Shown: positions 34,031 to 45,800 of the stretch, piece after piece
Numbering within the stretch: the first letter of the stretch is position 1
Layout of the letters: each line of letters opens with the position of its first letter
Origin: Zygnema cylindricum
Taxonomy: Eukaryota > Streptophyta > Zygnematophyceae > Zygnematales > Zygnemataceae
DNA length: 60,000 bases
Assembly (NCBI GenBank): GCA_037447655.1
Contig: JBBHKE010001800.1
Coordinates: 64,001 to 124,000 of the forward strand
Direction: 5' to 3'
Translations under genes and position numbers: made by a program
Notes under the pieces: generated by a model
Database searches by the model: none
Seen by the model: the letters and a program-made list of their open reading frames with translations, nothing else
Told to the model about the DNA's origin: nothing

Positions 34031-34054
34031 GATTTAAAGATGCTATATTCTAAT

Positions 34055-34215
34055 AAAGGGAAAGGGGGAGGGTGAGGGTGAGGGAGTGGAGAAGGAGGAA
34101 GAGGAAGAGGAGGAAGAGGGGGAGGGGGAGGGGATAGAGAAAGGGGAAAGGAGAAGAGAGAGAGAGACGAGAAGACGGAGAGGAGAGGAGGAAGGAGGGG
34201 GAGAGGGAGAGGGAC
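34055..34215. repeat. Purine microsatellite
   Basis: GGGAGGGTGAGGGTGAGGG followed by GGAAGAGG and GAGAGA runs. Confidence 0.9.
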
Positions 34216-34519
34216 AGGAAAGAGCGCTAAGGACCTAAGTTAAGAACTTAACATCTCAACAAAAACATGGTTTTCCTAGAAGAGATTATTCACTCTAATT
34301 TCCGATGGTCACATACACAGAGCCATACCTAACAACGTTATTAGAGTTAGTGAATAATGAATGTTTAAGCGGATTTGGCTTTAACGACACTAAATTAAGC
34401 TAGAAAGGGAGACAAACTGTCGGAGTCTAATTCAACAGTATGGGGGTTTGTGTGGTTAAATGTTCGGTTTATTCATTTACTGACAAGTTGGGCCAGCCGA
34501 AAGTTTTTGTTGCTAATAC

Positions 34520-34744
34520 TACACCTCCCATCGCTAGTAGGGGTAGTGAATAATTAACGTTAACACTTTTTAGAACCAACTACACTAAATCATGATTTAC
34601 GATGTGGCTTATTATTGGAGACCTAACACTAATTTTTGATTTCAGAAAAAAATGACCCTCATTGGAATTAGAGTGATTAACTCTGACAAATCGTATTGAC
34701 TTTATTGTCATATCGTACTAACTCTAACAGCGATGGATGGTGCA
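34520..34744. mobile_element. MITE, TTTTTGACCC core-related family
   Basis: TACACCTCCCATCGCTAGTAG at the left, CTAACAGCGATGGATGGTGCA at the right, interior ACGATGTGGCTTATTATTGG. Intergenic. Confidence 0.6.
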
Positions 34745-35766
34745 ATATTGCTTTGACGCTCATAAGTCATCGACTCTAATAGTGTTGAGTGCTGTACTAT
34801 TTCCGAAATAGGGTCATTCTGTCTGAAATGTTTTACATATCATCCATGCGCAGTTAGCATTGAACAACACACTGTCTTAAGGTTAAATTCTTTGAACGTT
34901 AAAACACAGTTTAAACATGTTTCAACATGTAGCCTTTAGAGCCTGGTTTCTGGCGTTCTTCCCCACCTTACACTCTGTACATAGTTCAAATAAAAGTACA
35001 AACATTTTCATAAAAAACATTATTTCCTCTGTACCTGCAAAAAACACCAAATACTTTACAAGGTTCCATTTAGCCAATACAAGCCAAACTCCAAAAAAAA
35101 GAGAAAAAACAAAACAAAAAACAACTGAATGTACTATTTCATTTAAACTTACCAGTTGACGTTCAAAACTATCTGTACTTTGTTCATTTTTTGTTCATGA
35201 CAATTGTTATCTATTGTCATAACAAGTAGGCCTTTTCTTTTTAATTGCTAATTAGGCGACATGTTATGCTTGCAAAGTCGTACGTTATATCCGATGGCTC
35301 TCTTTCCGGATCTAAGAAGATCGCAGAAAAAATAATAGTCGCGGGCGACCCAGTGCTTTGCCCTTTGGTTGCCAAGGGCCTGTCGTTTCTGTACCCGCGG
35401 ACCAATAGGAGCATCACAATTTGTCGTAGGAGTTGCATGTAATCCACGTATCAATCCGTTTCCGGTAGTGTACGGATATTGATAACACGACAACGTGGCG
35501 TGATGTGACGGGACGCACGCGCAAAAAATAAAAGTACGTACCTGTACGTTACTCGACCGGTATTGATAACACGACATTTTGGCGTGACGTCGAATTTGTT
35601 TGGACGTGAATCGCCCTTGACGTCAACTAACGTCAACATAAACATCGCGATGTGATTCATGTTGCTGAACGATTAAGCGCCGATGACTCAAATCCATCCG
35701 TACCAAACCATCATTGACGTCGTCGGCTGCGGGTCAACTGTCGCGATCACTTTGTCGTCGTCGCTG

Positions 35767-36136
35767 TACACCGCGAATCGCTATAAGCGTTAAGAAATTA
35801 TTAGAGTAAAAAATTAGCGTCATTAACTCTAATTTAGTGCTAGGAGACGTGGCAGATAATGGTCCACGTCCTTAAATAGTGTAGTTTATCTATTTAAGGT
35901 ATCAATGTCAAAATTTTGGGGCGCCGAATTAGCGTGATTAACCCTAATAGCTACACCGTGAATCGTTATTAGCGTATAGAAATTATTAGTGTAAAGAAAA
36001 AATTAGCGTCATTCATTTTAATTTAGTGCTAGGAGACATGGCAGATTATGGTCCACTTCTTTAAATAGTGTAATTTATTCTATTTAAGGTATCATTGTCA
36101 AAATTTTGGGGTGCCGATATAGCGTACATAAGGCAG
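35767..36136. mobile_element. Two tandem copies of the 203-bp MITE
   Basis: Copy 1 (35767-35951) and copy 2 (35952-36136) run head to tail with a period of about 185 bp. Each starts TACACCG.GAATCG and contains AGGAGACRTGGCAGATWATG and TCAAAATTTTGGGG. Both lack the far terminus seen in the complete copy at 23444. The second is cut at GCGTACATAAGG by the next element. Confidence 0.8.
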
Positions 36137-36374
36137 AGGTCGCAAGAGTCAAAAAATTTCATACCCGAAACCGACCGTTTTTTTTTTCAAAATATGAGTA
36201 ACCGACGCCCAACCGAGTTTTGTCTCGCTCCACATTTGTTAACCGTTAACTGACCATCGTTTACGAAAAAAAAAATTAACCGAATCTTGATTTTTCGCAA
36301 CTAACCGTGCACGCCCGTAACCGAAAAAGTAAAAAATTAATCTATGTACGACGGAATAAGCCAATAATTTCGAT

Positions 36375-37515
36375 TTGTCGCGTTCCCTAAGATTTGCGAA
36401 ATGAATAGTGTTACTAACGTGTCAGATTTGCGACGCTTTGTCGCGTTCCCTAAGATTTGCGAAATGAATAGTGTTAGGGTACGTCCCCATGTGTTAAAGT
36501 ATCTACTTTTCTCTGTCTTTTTGCCCTAAAATTCAGAGAACTTTGACAAAAACTTTAGCCGTACTATAAAATCATGTTCACAAAAGTACAGTGAACGTCA
36601 ATTCATACTTAGGATGTACGGCGCGTTTGTCGTCATGTGAACGCATTTTGGCGTTTCCCCCTTTTCGACCCCCGAGCAAGAGAAGCCAGCACAAGAAAAA
36701 ACTTCATCCAAAATCACCTCGAGGGGGTGATTGTAGTTAAAGTACCGCCCAAACATCGAATGAAAAACGACCTACGCACGCGCCACACGAGAGCGATTTT
36801 TTTTGTAATGGGGAGAGTCCTCGCTATTTTTCTCCGTGGCCGTCACGCGCATGTACAGAAAAAAATTTGCAGAGGTCTCGGACCTCCACTTTCATTCATG
36901 GGTCCTTTGGATGATTTTTCGTCGTCGTCGCCTCTCCCTTCTCCCTCTCACACTATCACTTTTATCTCATAGTTTTTAGAACGAGACACGACAGTATTGA
37001 TATAAAATGAAAGATCTTTGAAAAATATTTCTTTTGACAATTTTTTGGTTTTTTTTTAATGGCAATTCGAATGAGAAAAGTAGAAAAACGAAATCGAGAA
37101 ACCATGGCGTAAAGTTCTTGAATCAGTGACGTCGACGATGTCACAAGTGAGCGTGACGTCACAATGTCACCAAACCCTAAACATCTACAAATTCACAAAA
37201 ATCTAGACGTCTACCACTGTCGCTGTTTTTGTTGGCGTCACCAATCGTCTGAAGTTTCGTAGTCGGCTTAAATAGTCACAAGTTATGCCTACGTCTACAG
37301 CTGTCACATGTCAAAGTTCCGATTTCATTTTCGCACATTGGGACGCTCTTCAAAGTAGTATGGGGAATCTTCACTACAGTCCAAAATATTTTATCAAAGT
37401 ACCGATTACATGGGGACGTACCCTTACTACCGTGTCAGATTTGCGACGCTTTGTCCCGTTCCCTAATATTTGTGAAATGAATAGTGTTACTACCGTGTCA
37501 AATTTGCGACGCTAA
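36375..37515. repeat. 63-bp tandem array split by a MITE
   Basis: The unit TTACTAACGTGTCAGATTTG ... ATGAATAGTG (63 bases) has one partial and one full copy before 36476, and one full plus one partial copy after 37424. GATTTGCGACGCTTTGTC is shared by the units. Confidence 0.85.
36477..37423. mobile_element. MITE with TTA target duplication (947 bp)
   Basis: Perfect 16-bp terminal inverted repeats GGGTACGTCCCCATGT, flanked by TTA at 36474-36476 and 37424-37426. It belongs to the same group as the 22167 element (GGGTRCGTC ends, same target). No transposase frame is convincing inside. Confidence 0.9.
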
Positions 37516-37778
37516 TCATGATGTTACGTACTTCCACGATACCAACGAGTACAAAGTACAATAATGTTGGATTGTATGGACAGTACAAAATTTTCCTTTT
37601 TTTTGGTTTTTTGGTTAACCCACCGTAACCGACTTTTTTTTTTTATGGTGAATCAACCGACCGCAACCGCCCGGCCCCCAAAATTTGGCAACCGAATCCG
37701 TTCCGGATCCGGTGCGGGCGGTCGGTTAACGGTCGGTCACGGTTTCGGTTGACCGTTTGCGACCTTTGATGCGGGCAG

Positions 37779-38010
37779 TACACCCTGTACCGCTATTACT
37801 GTAGTGTTGGTGATTTTTTCGCCACTTATAAAAGTTTAAACATCTTTTATCCGTACACACTTGTCCGATTTTAAAATTGAGACCGGCAATCGGAAGCTGA
37901 GAATGTTAATTTTAAATCGCAACCGTCAGATCCATAATCGGACATGTGTGTAAGGAGAAACGATGTTTTAAGTGGCGAAAAATACATTAGGGCTAATAGC
38001 GATTCACGGA
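37779..38010. mobile_element. MITE, TACACC family, subtype with CACACTTGTCCGATT core
   Basis: TACACCCTGTACCGCTATTAC at the left and GCTAATAGCGATTCACGGA at the right. The interior has CGCCACTTATAAAAG mirrored by TTTTAAGTGGCG. Same subtype as 50487-50707. Confidence 0.75.
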
Positions 38011-38136
38011 AGACATTACATTACGCGTATCTTTAAATCTTTACTTCGCTTCTTTAAAAAAGTATTTTCTTCGCGTACATTTGTCGGATTAGGGTGAAGT
38101 TCCATCATACGTTTCTGTAATTGTACGGCCAACACT

Positions 38137-38640
38137 ACACCGCGCATCGTAATTAGAGTAATGAAAAAATTAGAGTAAAAAAAGAGAAAAAAATAATTAG
38201 AGTAATTTACTTTAATTTATGTGATAGAACTGTTTCAAAAAGGAATTTACTCTAATTTATGCGGTGTACTCTAATTTGGCAAGCTAATATCCTCTACTTT
38301 AAATAAGGTATTCGTACAGAATCTGAAAAAACGTACAGTTTATCGTCACTATGACGTTTGCACTACGCGGTTTGTTAAAACGCATTTACATGATAATGAC
38401 CTGTTTTAAATCATTATTTGTACTTTTTTACTTATAGAAGTACAATTTTGCACGGTCGGACGTCGTCCGTACTCCACACTATTTAAAATGAACCTATATT
38501 AGAATTAAAAATGCTAATTAAACCTTACCTTAAATAGCATAATGAAAAAATTAGAATCATTTACTCTATTTGATGTGATAGAGTCGAAATTTCGAGCGAC
38601 CGAATTAGAGTAATTTACTCTAATTACGATTCGCGGTGTA
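38137..38640. mobile_element. MITE, TACACC family, 504 bp
   Basis: TACACCGCGCATCGTAATTAG at the left and CTAATTACGATTCGCGGTGTA at the right. The right half matches 51563-51830 in inverted form (GAGTCGAAATTTCGAG, TTAAACCTTACCTTAAATAG). Confidence 0.85.
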
Positions 38641-39639
38641 CATACCGGGTCGATTGAGTCGAAGTTCCATCACGTAGAGTCTGTAAGCCACGTGTTTTAA
38701 ATTGACTGGCGCCACGCAAGCTACGATCCGATATTGTATATCTTTCAGATTTTTAGCACCGACAAACTTAACTTCAAATCTTGACTTGCGTACCATGTAT
38801 CTGCGTACGACGTGAGCATACGACAAAACTTTTATACATTTTGCAGACGACAGCTCATTTTTTAGGGTTTCAGTTTTCGAACATAACGAAAGTCCTTTGA
38901 CAGAAATAGTGTGACGAACAAAAGTTACCGAAAATAGCGTGACGAGGGAATGTTACGAAATTTCGTTTTTAGTTTCGTTTATATTTTGGAAACCGCGTGT
39001 CATGTGGAAATCTTAAGATTTTTCGTTGGTTTTCCATCATGACACGTAGCTTAATTGTCCACCGTGTCACAATTTTTTTTTTCCTGTGTATGCCAACCCA
39101 CCTCGTCGAGGTGGGTTGAGTCTAACAGAGAAAATTGAAGCGAACTCATCGCAGATTAACATCCGACGGCCAGTATTACCTCCAAGACCTCCGGAGAGTA
39201 TCGGCAAGATTCTCTGTAATGTTGGTTTTCGTATCCATTTTTGCAAGAATGGCGAAGAAAGGTGGTGGAAAGTACAAAGACATGACACTGCAGAGAAGAG
39301 AGGGGCGTTTTGTGGAATAGCTGAGCAAGTACGGCAGAGTGTTGAAAGTCTCCACGTTGACAATGTCCCACTCAATTTCCAGGTGAGTTGAAGTTTCGCA
39401 TAATTTTGTGTATCACATCACCTGTCACTGTTTCGTACACGTCTCGTCTACGTGAGTCACCTTTGTAAAGTAACAAGTTTTTTTGCGTTTACATCCGAAT
39501 GCTCTGAAAATTGTACGTAAAATCTTCGCTAAAAAACAAAGTAACAAGACTAAGTTTCGGTTACATGCGAAAGTACCCTAAGTTTTATTGAAAACGACAG
39601 AGAAAAACCCTTACTTATGCACATGAGGACACACCCTTA
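38641..39639. other. Intergenic with an unassigned open frame
   Basis: An open frame from ATG at 39086 runs for 101 codons and passes a strong splice donor, AATTTCCAG|GTGAGTTG, at about 39382. I do not recognise the product and cannot find a partner exon, so I leave it unassigned. The end at 39600-39636 (AAACGACAGAGAAAAACCC ... GAGGACACACCC followed by TTA) matches the right end of the TTA-type MITE at 22933. No left end was found. Confidence 0.35.
39094..39118. repeat. 25-base palindrome
   Basis: Perfect 12-bp arms, CAACCCACCTCG and its complement, around a single T. It can form a tight hairpin. Function unknown. Confidence 0.9.
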
Positions 39640-40345
39640 GATGCAGTTTTGTGGCCAGCCGTGTCGAGTATACACGTGTCCAAATTTTTTGCCTGTCGCT
39701 CGATGAGTTCCTGTATAAAGTACGAAAGAGAAAGATGTGTGATTGCGTGTCGTGATGCTATGGATAATATTGATTCGATGGGCGGTCAATACTTTTTGTC
39801 GTTTCGGCGCCACTGTACTGTGGATGAGCTCCACCGTACATGTGGTCGGCGATATTTCGAGCTGAGGGAACCCTGGGGGCCCCTCTCCCGACAGTCCTCG
39901 CATATTCTAATCGTGACCGTTTATCTGTGGCTTTAAAAGCCCGCATTCATCTCCGTTCCGTTATTTGCGGTCATAGATTGCCAGCTAGTCTCGGATCTCT
40001 CTCAGCGTCGAATCCCGAGATTCGGGATTATCCTTAGATTTGGGATTATCCTTAGATTTGGGATTATCCCGAGATTCGCCGGAAAAAGGTTCTCGTTCTG
40101 TTAGTGTTGTTTGGGGAATTTTTGTTGGAAGTCTTTTATGTTGTTGTTGTGTTGGTTTGCTCCTTTCCATGTCCTTGTTTAATTTACCTTTCTATGTGTG
40201 TGTATTCTTTTCAATTTATTTTTGCTTTTTTTGTTTTTCCTCTCAGGATTGGTTTCCCCATATTCATTGCTTTTTGGTTTCTTTCTAGTTGTTTTCTTTC
40301 CTTTCATCGCATGTACTAGGATGGCTCACCATCCCGCAATATTAC
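39640..40345 (+). mobile_element. LINE 3'-end remnant
   Basis: RLSVALKARIHLRSV near 39925-39970 corresponds to RLSVALQRVQASIILRSA in the LINE fragment at 177-1395. It is followed by a T-rich tail and then a GGATGG-CTCA-CCATCC hairpin at about 40319-40334, similar to the hairpin at the other LINE's 3' end. The upstream reading frames are broken. An 18-base unit TTAGATTTGGGATTATCC repeats three times at about 40015-40075. Confidence 0.5.
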
Positions 40346-42816
40346 TAAACTTTTGCATCTTTTACATATATAGTGTGAAAAAAACTTTGACGTGTGACTT
40401 CTAACTCCTTCGGTTACATCCAAATAACTTTCTTTCTAAGCTTTCATATCGCTTTTCTTATCGTTTGGAAAGTTGTAAACCAATTAAAACTCACGTCATG
40501 GTTTACACCTCATAAGATGCTAATTTCTCAAATCACCAACAAAATTTGACCTATTTCTAGACTTTTGATTCCAAGGTAGATTTTTTTTTTTTTACCTTAC
40601 ATGAGAGTCATGATGCGTATCACATTGTGGTGGAAATACGCATCACATTGGTTGATCTTCATTAATTTAGGGTCATGTAACTACCCTGCATCACACTATC
40701 GGGCATGCGTGGAGCAAAAGGGGGATTAAGAAAAATTGATATAACACATTTTTTTTGCATTACGTAAACACGCAGTTTCTGGTTTGTACATGTCAGATTG
40801 ACAATTATGTAAATACACTAGAAACAAAACAAGAACCTCCATCGTTGTTAATCCATGTTAATACGTAATTTAACATACAATATGCGCACAATATGGGGAA
40901 CACCATAAATAGTGTTGTTAATTGTTTTCACACATTTGAACTATGTTATGAAGTGAGAATAGTTTTGGAATAAATTGAGTCGTTTAACTCATACAGTAAC
41001 ATAGACGTGTTATTTTGACAACCTACCTTTTCTTGTAATGGTAGGAGTTCGGTTACAAATATTGGGTATAAGGCTATTGAAGAAAGGGACAAATTTACCA
41101 TCGAGATACTTCTCTCCTAAAAAGGGGGGGCAATGAATCTATCCTCCGTATTATTTTTACTTCTTATATACATACCGTGCAAAATATTGATAATCGATGT
41201 TGGGTTCACACTCTCCAGATTTCTGTGACTATTGCCCTTCTCGATTGGCCATTAATTTTTTGTTTCCGTATATTCGGATTGTTTTACTTTCATTTTGCCA
41301 TATTTTTAATAAAGCTTATTACATAAAGATGAACAAGAGAGGCAGTAAACACCACCTCATTCTCTTCAAGCAGCAGGCAATTCATGGATTCCTTCATTCA
41401 TCACTTTTTTTCTTTTAAAAAAAAAATCGTCCTATTTATAAAGTTGCATAAAATTCATCAAGTTACGTAAAAATTTATAAAGTCGAATAAGGATCGTGTA
41501 TTTTATCGTGGCTTGACAGGTTTCATATGTTGTGTTATCAACAATAACAAGTGTATCTGAGATTTTTCAGTCACAGATTTAAGTACGGATTTAAATATGC
41601 AGGAATTGTCATTCAATTTTATTTTTAAACTTTTATTTTAGTTTCCGTCCTCCCGAGTTCAGTTTTTTTTTTCAGTTTCATTTTTTCCTTTCGTTTCTTC
41701 TGTAGTTCCCATATACTCACATGGTTTACCATCGCAATTTCTTAATAAACCTCCGTCCACTTATAACTGCCCATATTTCTTCCCAAGATTACAGTTTCTT
41801 TGTCCATATAATACAAAAAATCCCAAACACTGTCATATTTTTGTGAACGACAGGAATTCAATGAGAATCCATTCAGTCATGAATCGAAAAAAAAAACGAA
41901 AAAAAAGAGGCGAAAAGAAAAAAACGGTTGAGAAAAAAAACCTGTAATTGGAAAGTTGTAAACAATTTGTCTTATACAAAACATGACACACGGCCCTTAC
42001 CAATCCATCAACCTAAAAGACAAAAAGTCGATCGGTTGATTGTGTGGAGAAACACTACGACAACCTATACAAGATTTGGGGACTGTCAAAACTAATTATC
42101 ATTTTCTTCTCTACACCACAACAGTCCACTGTCAAAATAAATACATTGTTGTGGTCACGATCATAGAACCTATCAAAGGCTATGTTGCAGCTTCAGCTGC
42201 TCGATACTAAACTGCTTCCGAAAAGAAAAAAGAGGTAAAAGATGAAAGACGAAAGATAAAAGATAAAAGATGAAAGATGAAAGATGAAAGACGAAAGATG
42301 AAACTTTTAGAAGATGAAAAGAAGTGGTTTTGACAAGGTTCTTTAAACTCATCTAGATAGCCTGAGACAACACTATTTCCCTACCTCCACTACATGACAC
42401 TGTTTGAGAGAACAAGATTGAAGATTGAAGGGCTCTTTTGCCTACAACTCTCTATTGAAAGAACGATGGGATCAGTGTTTCTCCAACTGTATTACTGACT
42501 TAGACACAAACCAGTAAATCGAAACAGGCTCCAGCGATCGATTCATTTATGAGGTGACTTGCTGATCCTCGCCTTTATACGCTCAAATTATCAACTTGAT
42601 TAACTTTTTTGGTCACTTTATGGACGAAGGAAAAGAGACATTGCCTACATGGTGTTATTTGATGAAACAAAGAGAGGGACAATGTGATGATGGTCTGCTA
42701 TTACAATACCAGGTACAAAGGAAAAACGCCGAAATGCGGTTCGAAGATGGTTCTCCATACCATCTCTACCTCTACAAAAAAAAATCGCACCTGATGCTAT
42801 ACGTTCTCCAATCCAT
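40346..42816. other. Intergenic, downstream of the RabGAP gene
   Basis: AT-rich with homopolymer runs. No gene or complete transposon recognised. A decanucleotide-type repeat (GATGAAAGAC/AAAGATAAAAGAT) lies at 42236-42305. Confidence 0.45.
42236..42305. repeat. Short tandem repeat, GATGAAAGA-type
   Basis: AAAGATGAAAGACGAAAGAT and variants repeat for about 70 bases. Confidence 0.85.
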
Positions 42817-45800
42817 TCAAATAGTTAAACTCCTCAACCTTAAGTCTTCCGTCGAACCGACAATCGATGACTCCTCGTTCCCTTCATTTTCACAGAGACT
42901 TGTTTGCAGTACCAGCTTGTTCTTCTGCCGTTCCTCGAGTTCCGCCATTACCGCCGGTTGTTGCTTTTGGCGTTGCTTTGAGATCGCAGTCATAGACATC
43001 GTCCCGAGCTTGTCAAAAGCAACCTGAAAACAAATATTTAAATCAGCACTAAAACAGCAAAAACATCAAATGCATTTACTGTAGACAGACCGCCGTCTGG
43101 GCATGTAGTCCGGACATGTATGGAGTGGCTGCGATATGCCTACATGATTAGCTCAATTGTATCACATACTCAGACTCGTCATAATCCAAACCAAATATAC
43201 TTTAGCCTCAATGCCAAAAGTTTGACTTGCAATCTCATTATCCCTTGTTATCCGTCTCTCTCTATACTGACAGTAGGGAGGATAAAAACTGGCAAACCTT
43301 GAGGAGGATGTCAGGGTCGAACAAATGGTGTGTTGCGTTTTGCAAAATCCGGATTGCCTCTCCAAGATGTTGTGCTTTCAGAAGCTCATCCTCTCTCATC
43401 TGTCCCAAATTCAATGATACTAAACAGCTTCAGCGCAACAGTTTTGGCACTAACAGGGAAGTATTTAACTTCTACTAAAGAGGGAGGATATGAAGAAGAT
43501 TTTATTACATAACTCGGGACGGGTGGACCATCTGGGGTACAAAGCACGATTGAAGGGAAAAAATTTGACGGCCATTATAGGCTAGAGATGAGAAATTCCA
43601 TGCATTGATATTTTTAATGCAATGATATTGCAAGAATGATATCGAACAAATCCCCCTAAAAATACAGGCAACAAAATAACCTGAAACTTTTGAGCTGCTT
43701 GACAAATTGGTTTATGACACATTGTCAGCCTGGCTTGGAATAAAACTGAAGCAGAACAAAACCAAATCAACTTTTTCTGTTCACAGTGGCCTTAACCTTT
43801 TAAACCATTTTGATTCTTCAATAAGTATAGTGATTTACACAGTTCAATTTGACCTAACAGTTCCATAAGGAGTGCTAGGAATTCTTTTATCCAAAATGAA
43901 CTGAACCGAACATGGAAGGGTGCTATGTTAGACATTAGTGACGACAAACAGATTGTAGGAGCAGTAATAATGTTAGCGAGAACACTGACACGCACGTTCA
44001 ACTTCAAGAAATGAGTGAATTTCTAGAGGAATAGGGAAATTGACGGGATTAACCTTAAAAATAGCGATGGCTACACGGAAGAGCACTTTAGCACCTTCAC
44101 TGAACAGCACATCCCATATTCGCATTGTTGTCTGCAATCACAATCCGCAGACCCGATCAGTTTGAAGTGCACAATTTACCAATCAGTTTACCAATCAGCT
44201 TATCGATCAAATTTACCAATAAATTTACCGATCCATGTACCAATCGATTTACCAATCAAGATACGAATCAAATAACCAATCAAATTACGAAAGCTAATAG
44301 AGATCACGATTGACACACAAAGTGGCTGACTGCTGTACCTAGATAAGAGAGCAATCACATCAATAATTTCTTGAACACCAGAAAGAAACGAACAAAAATT
44401 TGAAATTTGTTTACAATATTCAAGAACCTACAACAAGTGGCAGGGTTTGTTTCCTTGGAAGGCACATTAAACAGGACAGAGGCAAACAGAAAAGGCTACA
44501 ATTTTTTACAAAAAAGCGGACAACTGGAAAGAATGACAACAGCCCCAAAAGTGCACAAACAAAACATTGATCATTGCTTGTCCGTATTGCTTAGTCACCT
44601 CATCATCCAGACCTATCGAGACAGAAACACAGTTAGGGTAGTCTACTGTAAAACAGGTATAATTCTTTGAAAGAACCCACGAATAAGCCGGCACAACTTA
44701 CCTCTGTTGGAAAACTTCTGGCAAAAAGACACAAGAACCACTCAGTGGTTACTAACGAGACTTCAAAATTGATCGTATTCAAGTGTGCTGCCAATCTGCA
44801 AAAGAATTGTCCCATCCAATATAAGATGAGATATCACATACAGTTCAATGAAAGAATAAACGCAACAAGCTCACCTTGCCCATACAATCAGTCAGAACTC
44901 AAAACATTTTCTAGAGATCTCACACAAATGCTGTGATTATGCAGTACCTACGATAATGATAAGGTAACATATCAACTTGGGTTTTGCATATTACTTCACA
45001 TTATAAACTTTCTACAATAACCGCACAGTAGTCGACGATCTCCAAGTGATGGTGTATGCAATTTTTGGTGGTTAACTTTGATGTTTGCATATTGAGATCA
45101 CTTTAACTAATTAGCCTTTAACTATGATAACTGGAAGACATCGGTGCTTAGAGTTTCGGTTTTCCCCTGTTTTTCGTTGTGTTTCTTTTCAGCTTTGTGC
45201 TGATATGGAAAAAAGAGGCTGACAAATGTTTTTTCGTATGCAGTTTAGGTTCACTTCTCTACCAAAGGGACTGAACACAAACTGGAAACACCGAGAGTAG
45301 CTTGACAGCTGAAGAAGTGCAAATCATCGGCACGACATTTTCCAACGCCCTCTTGAATGTTTTGCAATCCAAAAAAACCAATGTCCATGCCGTCAAACAT
45401 GTGTAGCCACAAGCTTACTGAGCATCCAATGAACCGGAATACTGAGCAATTACCGCCAGTTCACCTTACCAATAACCTGCAAACTTGCTTCGATTTGCAA
45501 CATTGCTGACTATCCTTTACTCCCCGAATGTACTTCTTAAATGAATTTGACTCACTTTTATCTGAAACAATGAATCTACCATGTGAAAGCCAAAACAGAA
45601 TTTGTATCTTAAAGTGCCTATGTGTTACAGCTCTGCAGTTTTGCTCTCAATGACTCAAAAGTGTTTGCATACTCACTTTGGAAGCTTCTTGACAAGCAAA
45701 TCCTGGAGCACTCTTTGCTCCACGTGTGTGCCCGAGAGGTCTTCCGAGAAACAATCATCATATAACACCTCTTCTAATAGTGTGGCGAGCATCCAAAAGG

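Larger units (their letters stand above)
33578..35766. other. Upstream region of the SAC3 gene
   Basis: Should contain the missing first exon. A candidate at 35202-35151 on the minus strand (ATG ACA ATA GAT..., followed by a strong GTAAGT donor) does not join in phase to the first recognised exon, so it was not accepted. The region 35240-35660 holds two diverged copies of a GTATTGATAACACGACA segment (35475 and 35562) and no recognised gene. Confidence 0.4.
36134..37768. mobile_element. hAT-like MITE with CAGAGGTCGCAA end (interrupted)
   Basis: Left end CAGAGGTCGCAAGAGTC and right end GACCGTTTGCGACCTTTG. Subterminal CGGTTAACGGT-like motifs occur on both sides. No 8-bp duplication is visible at the ends, so the pairing of ends is tentative. 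The left 175 bp match the fragment in front of the AHL gene. A TTA-type MITE and a 63-bp tandem array lie inside. Confidence 0.5.

Noticed and set aside
35151-35202. Candidate first exon of the SAC3 gene with a strong GTAAGT donor
   Set aside because: Joining it to the first recognised exon creates a stop or the wrong frame.
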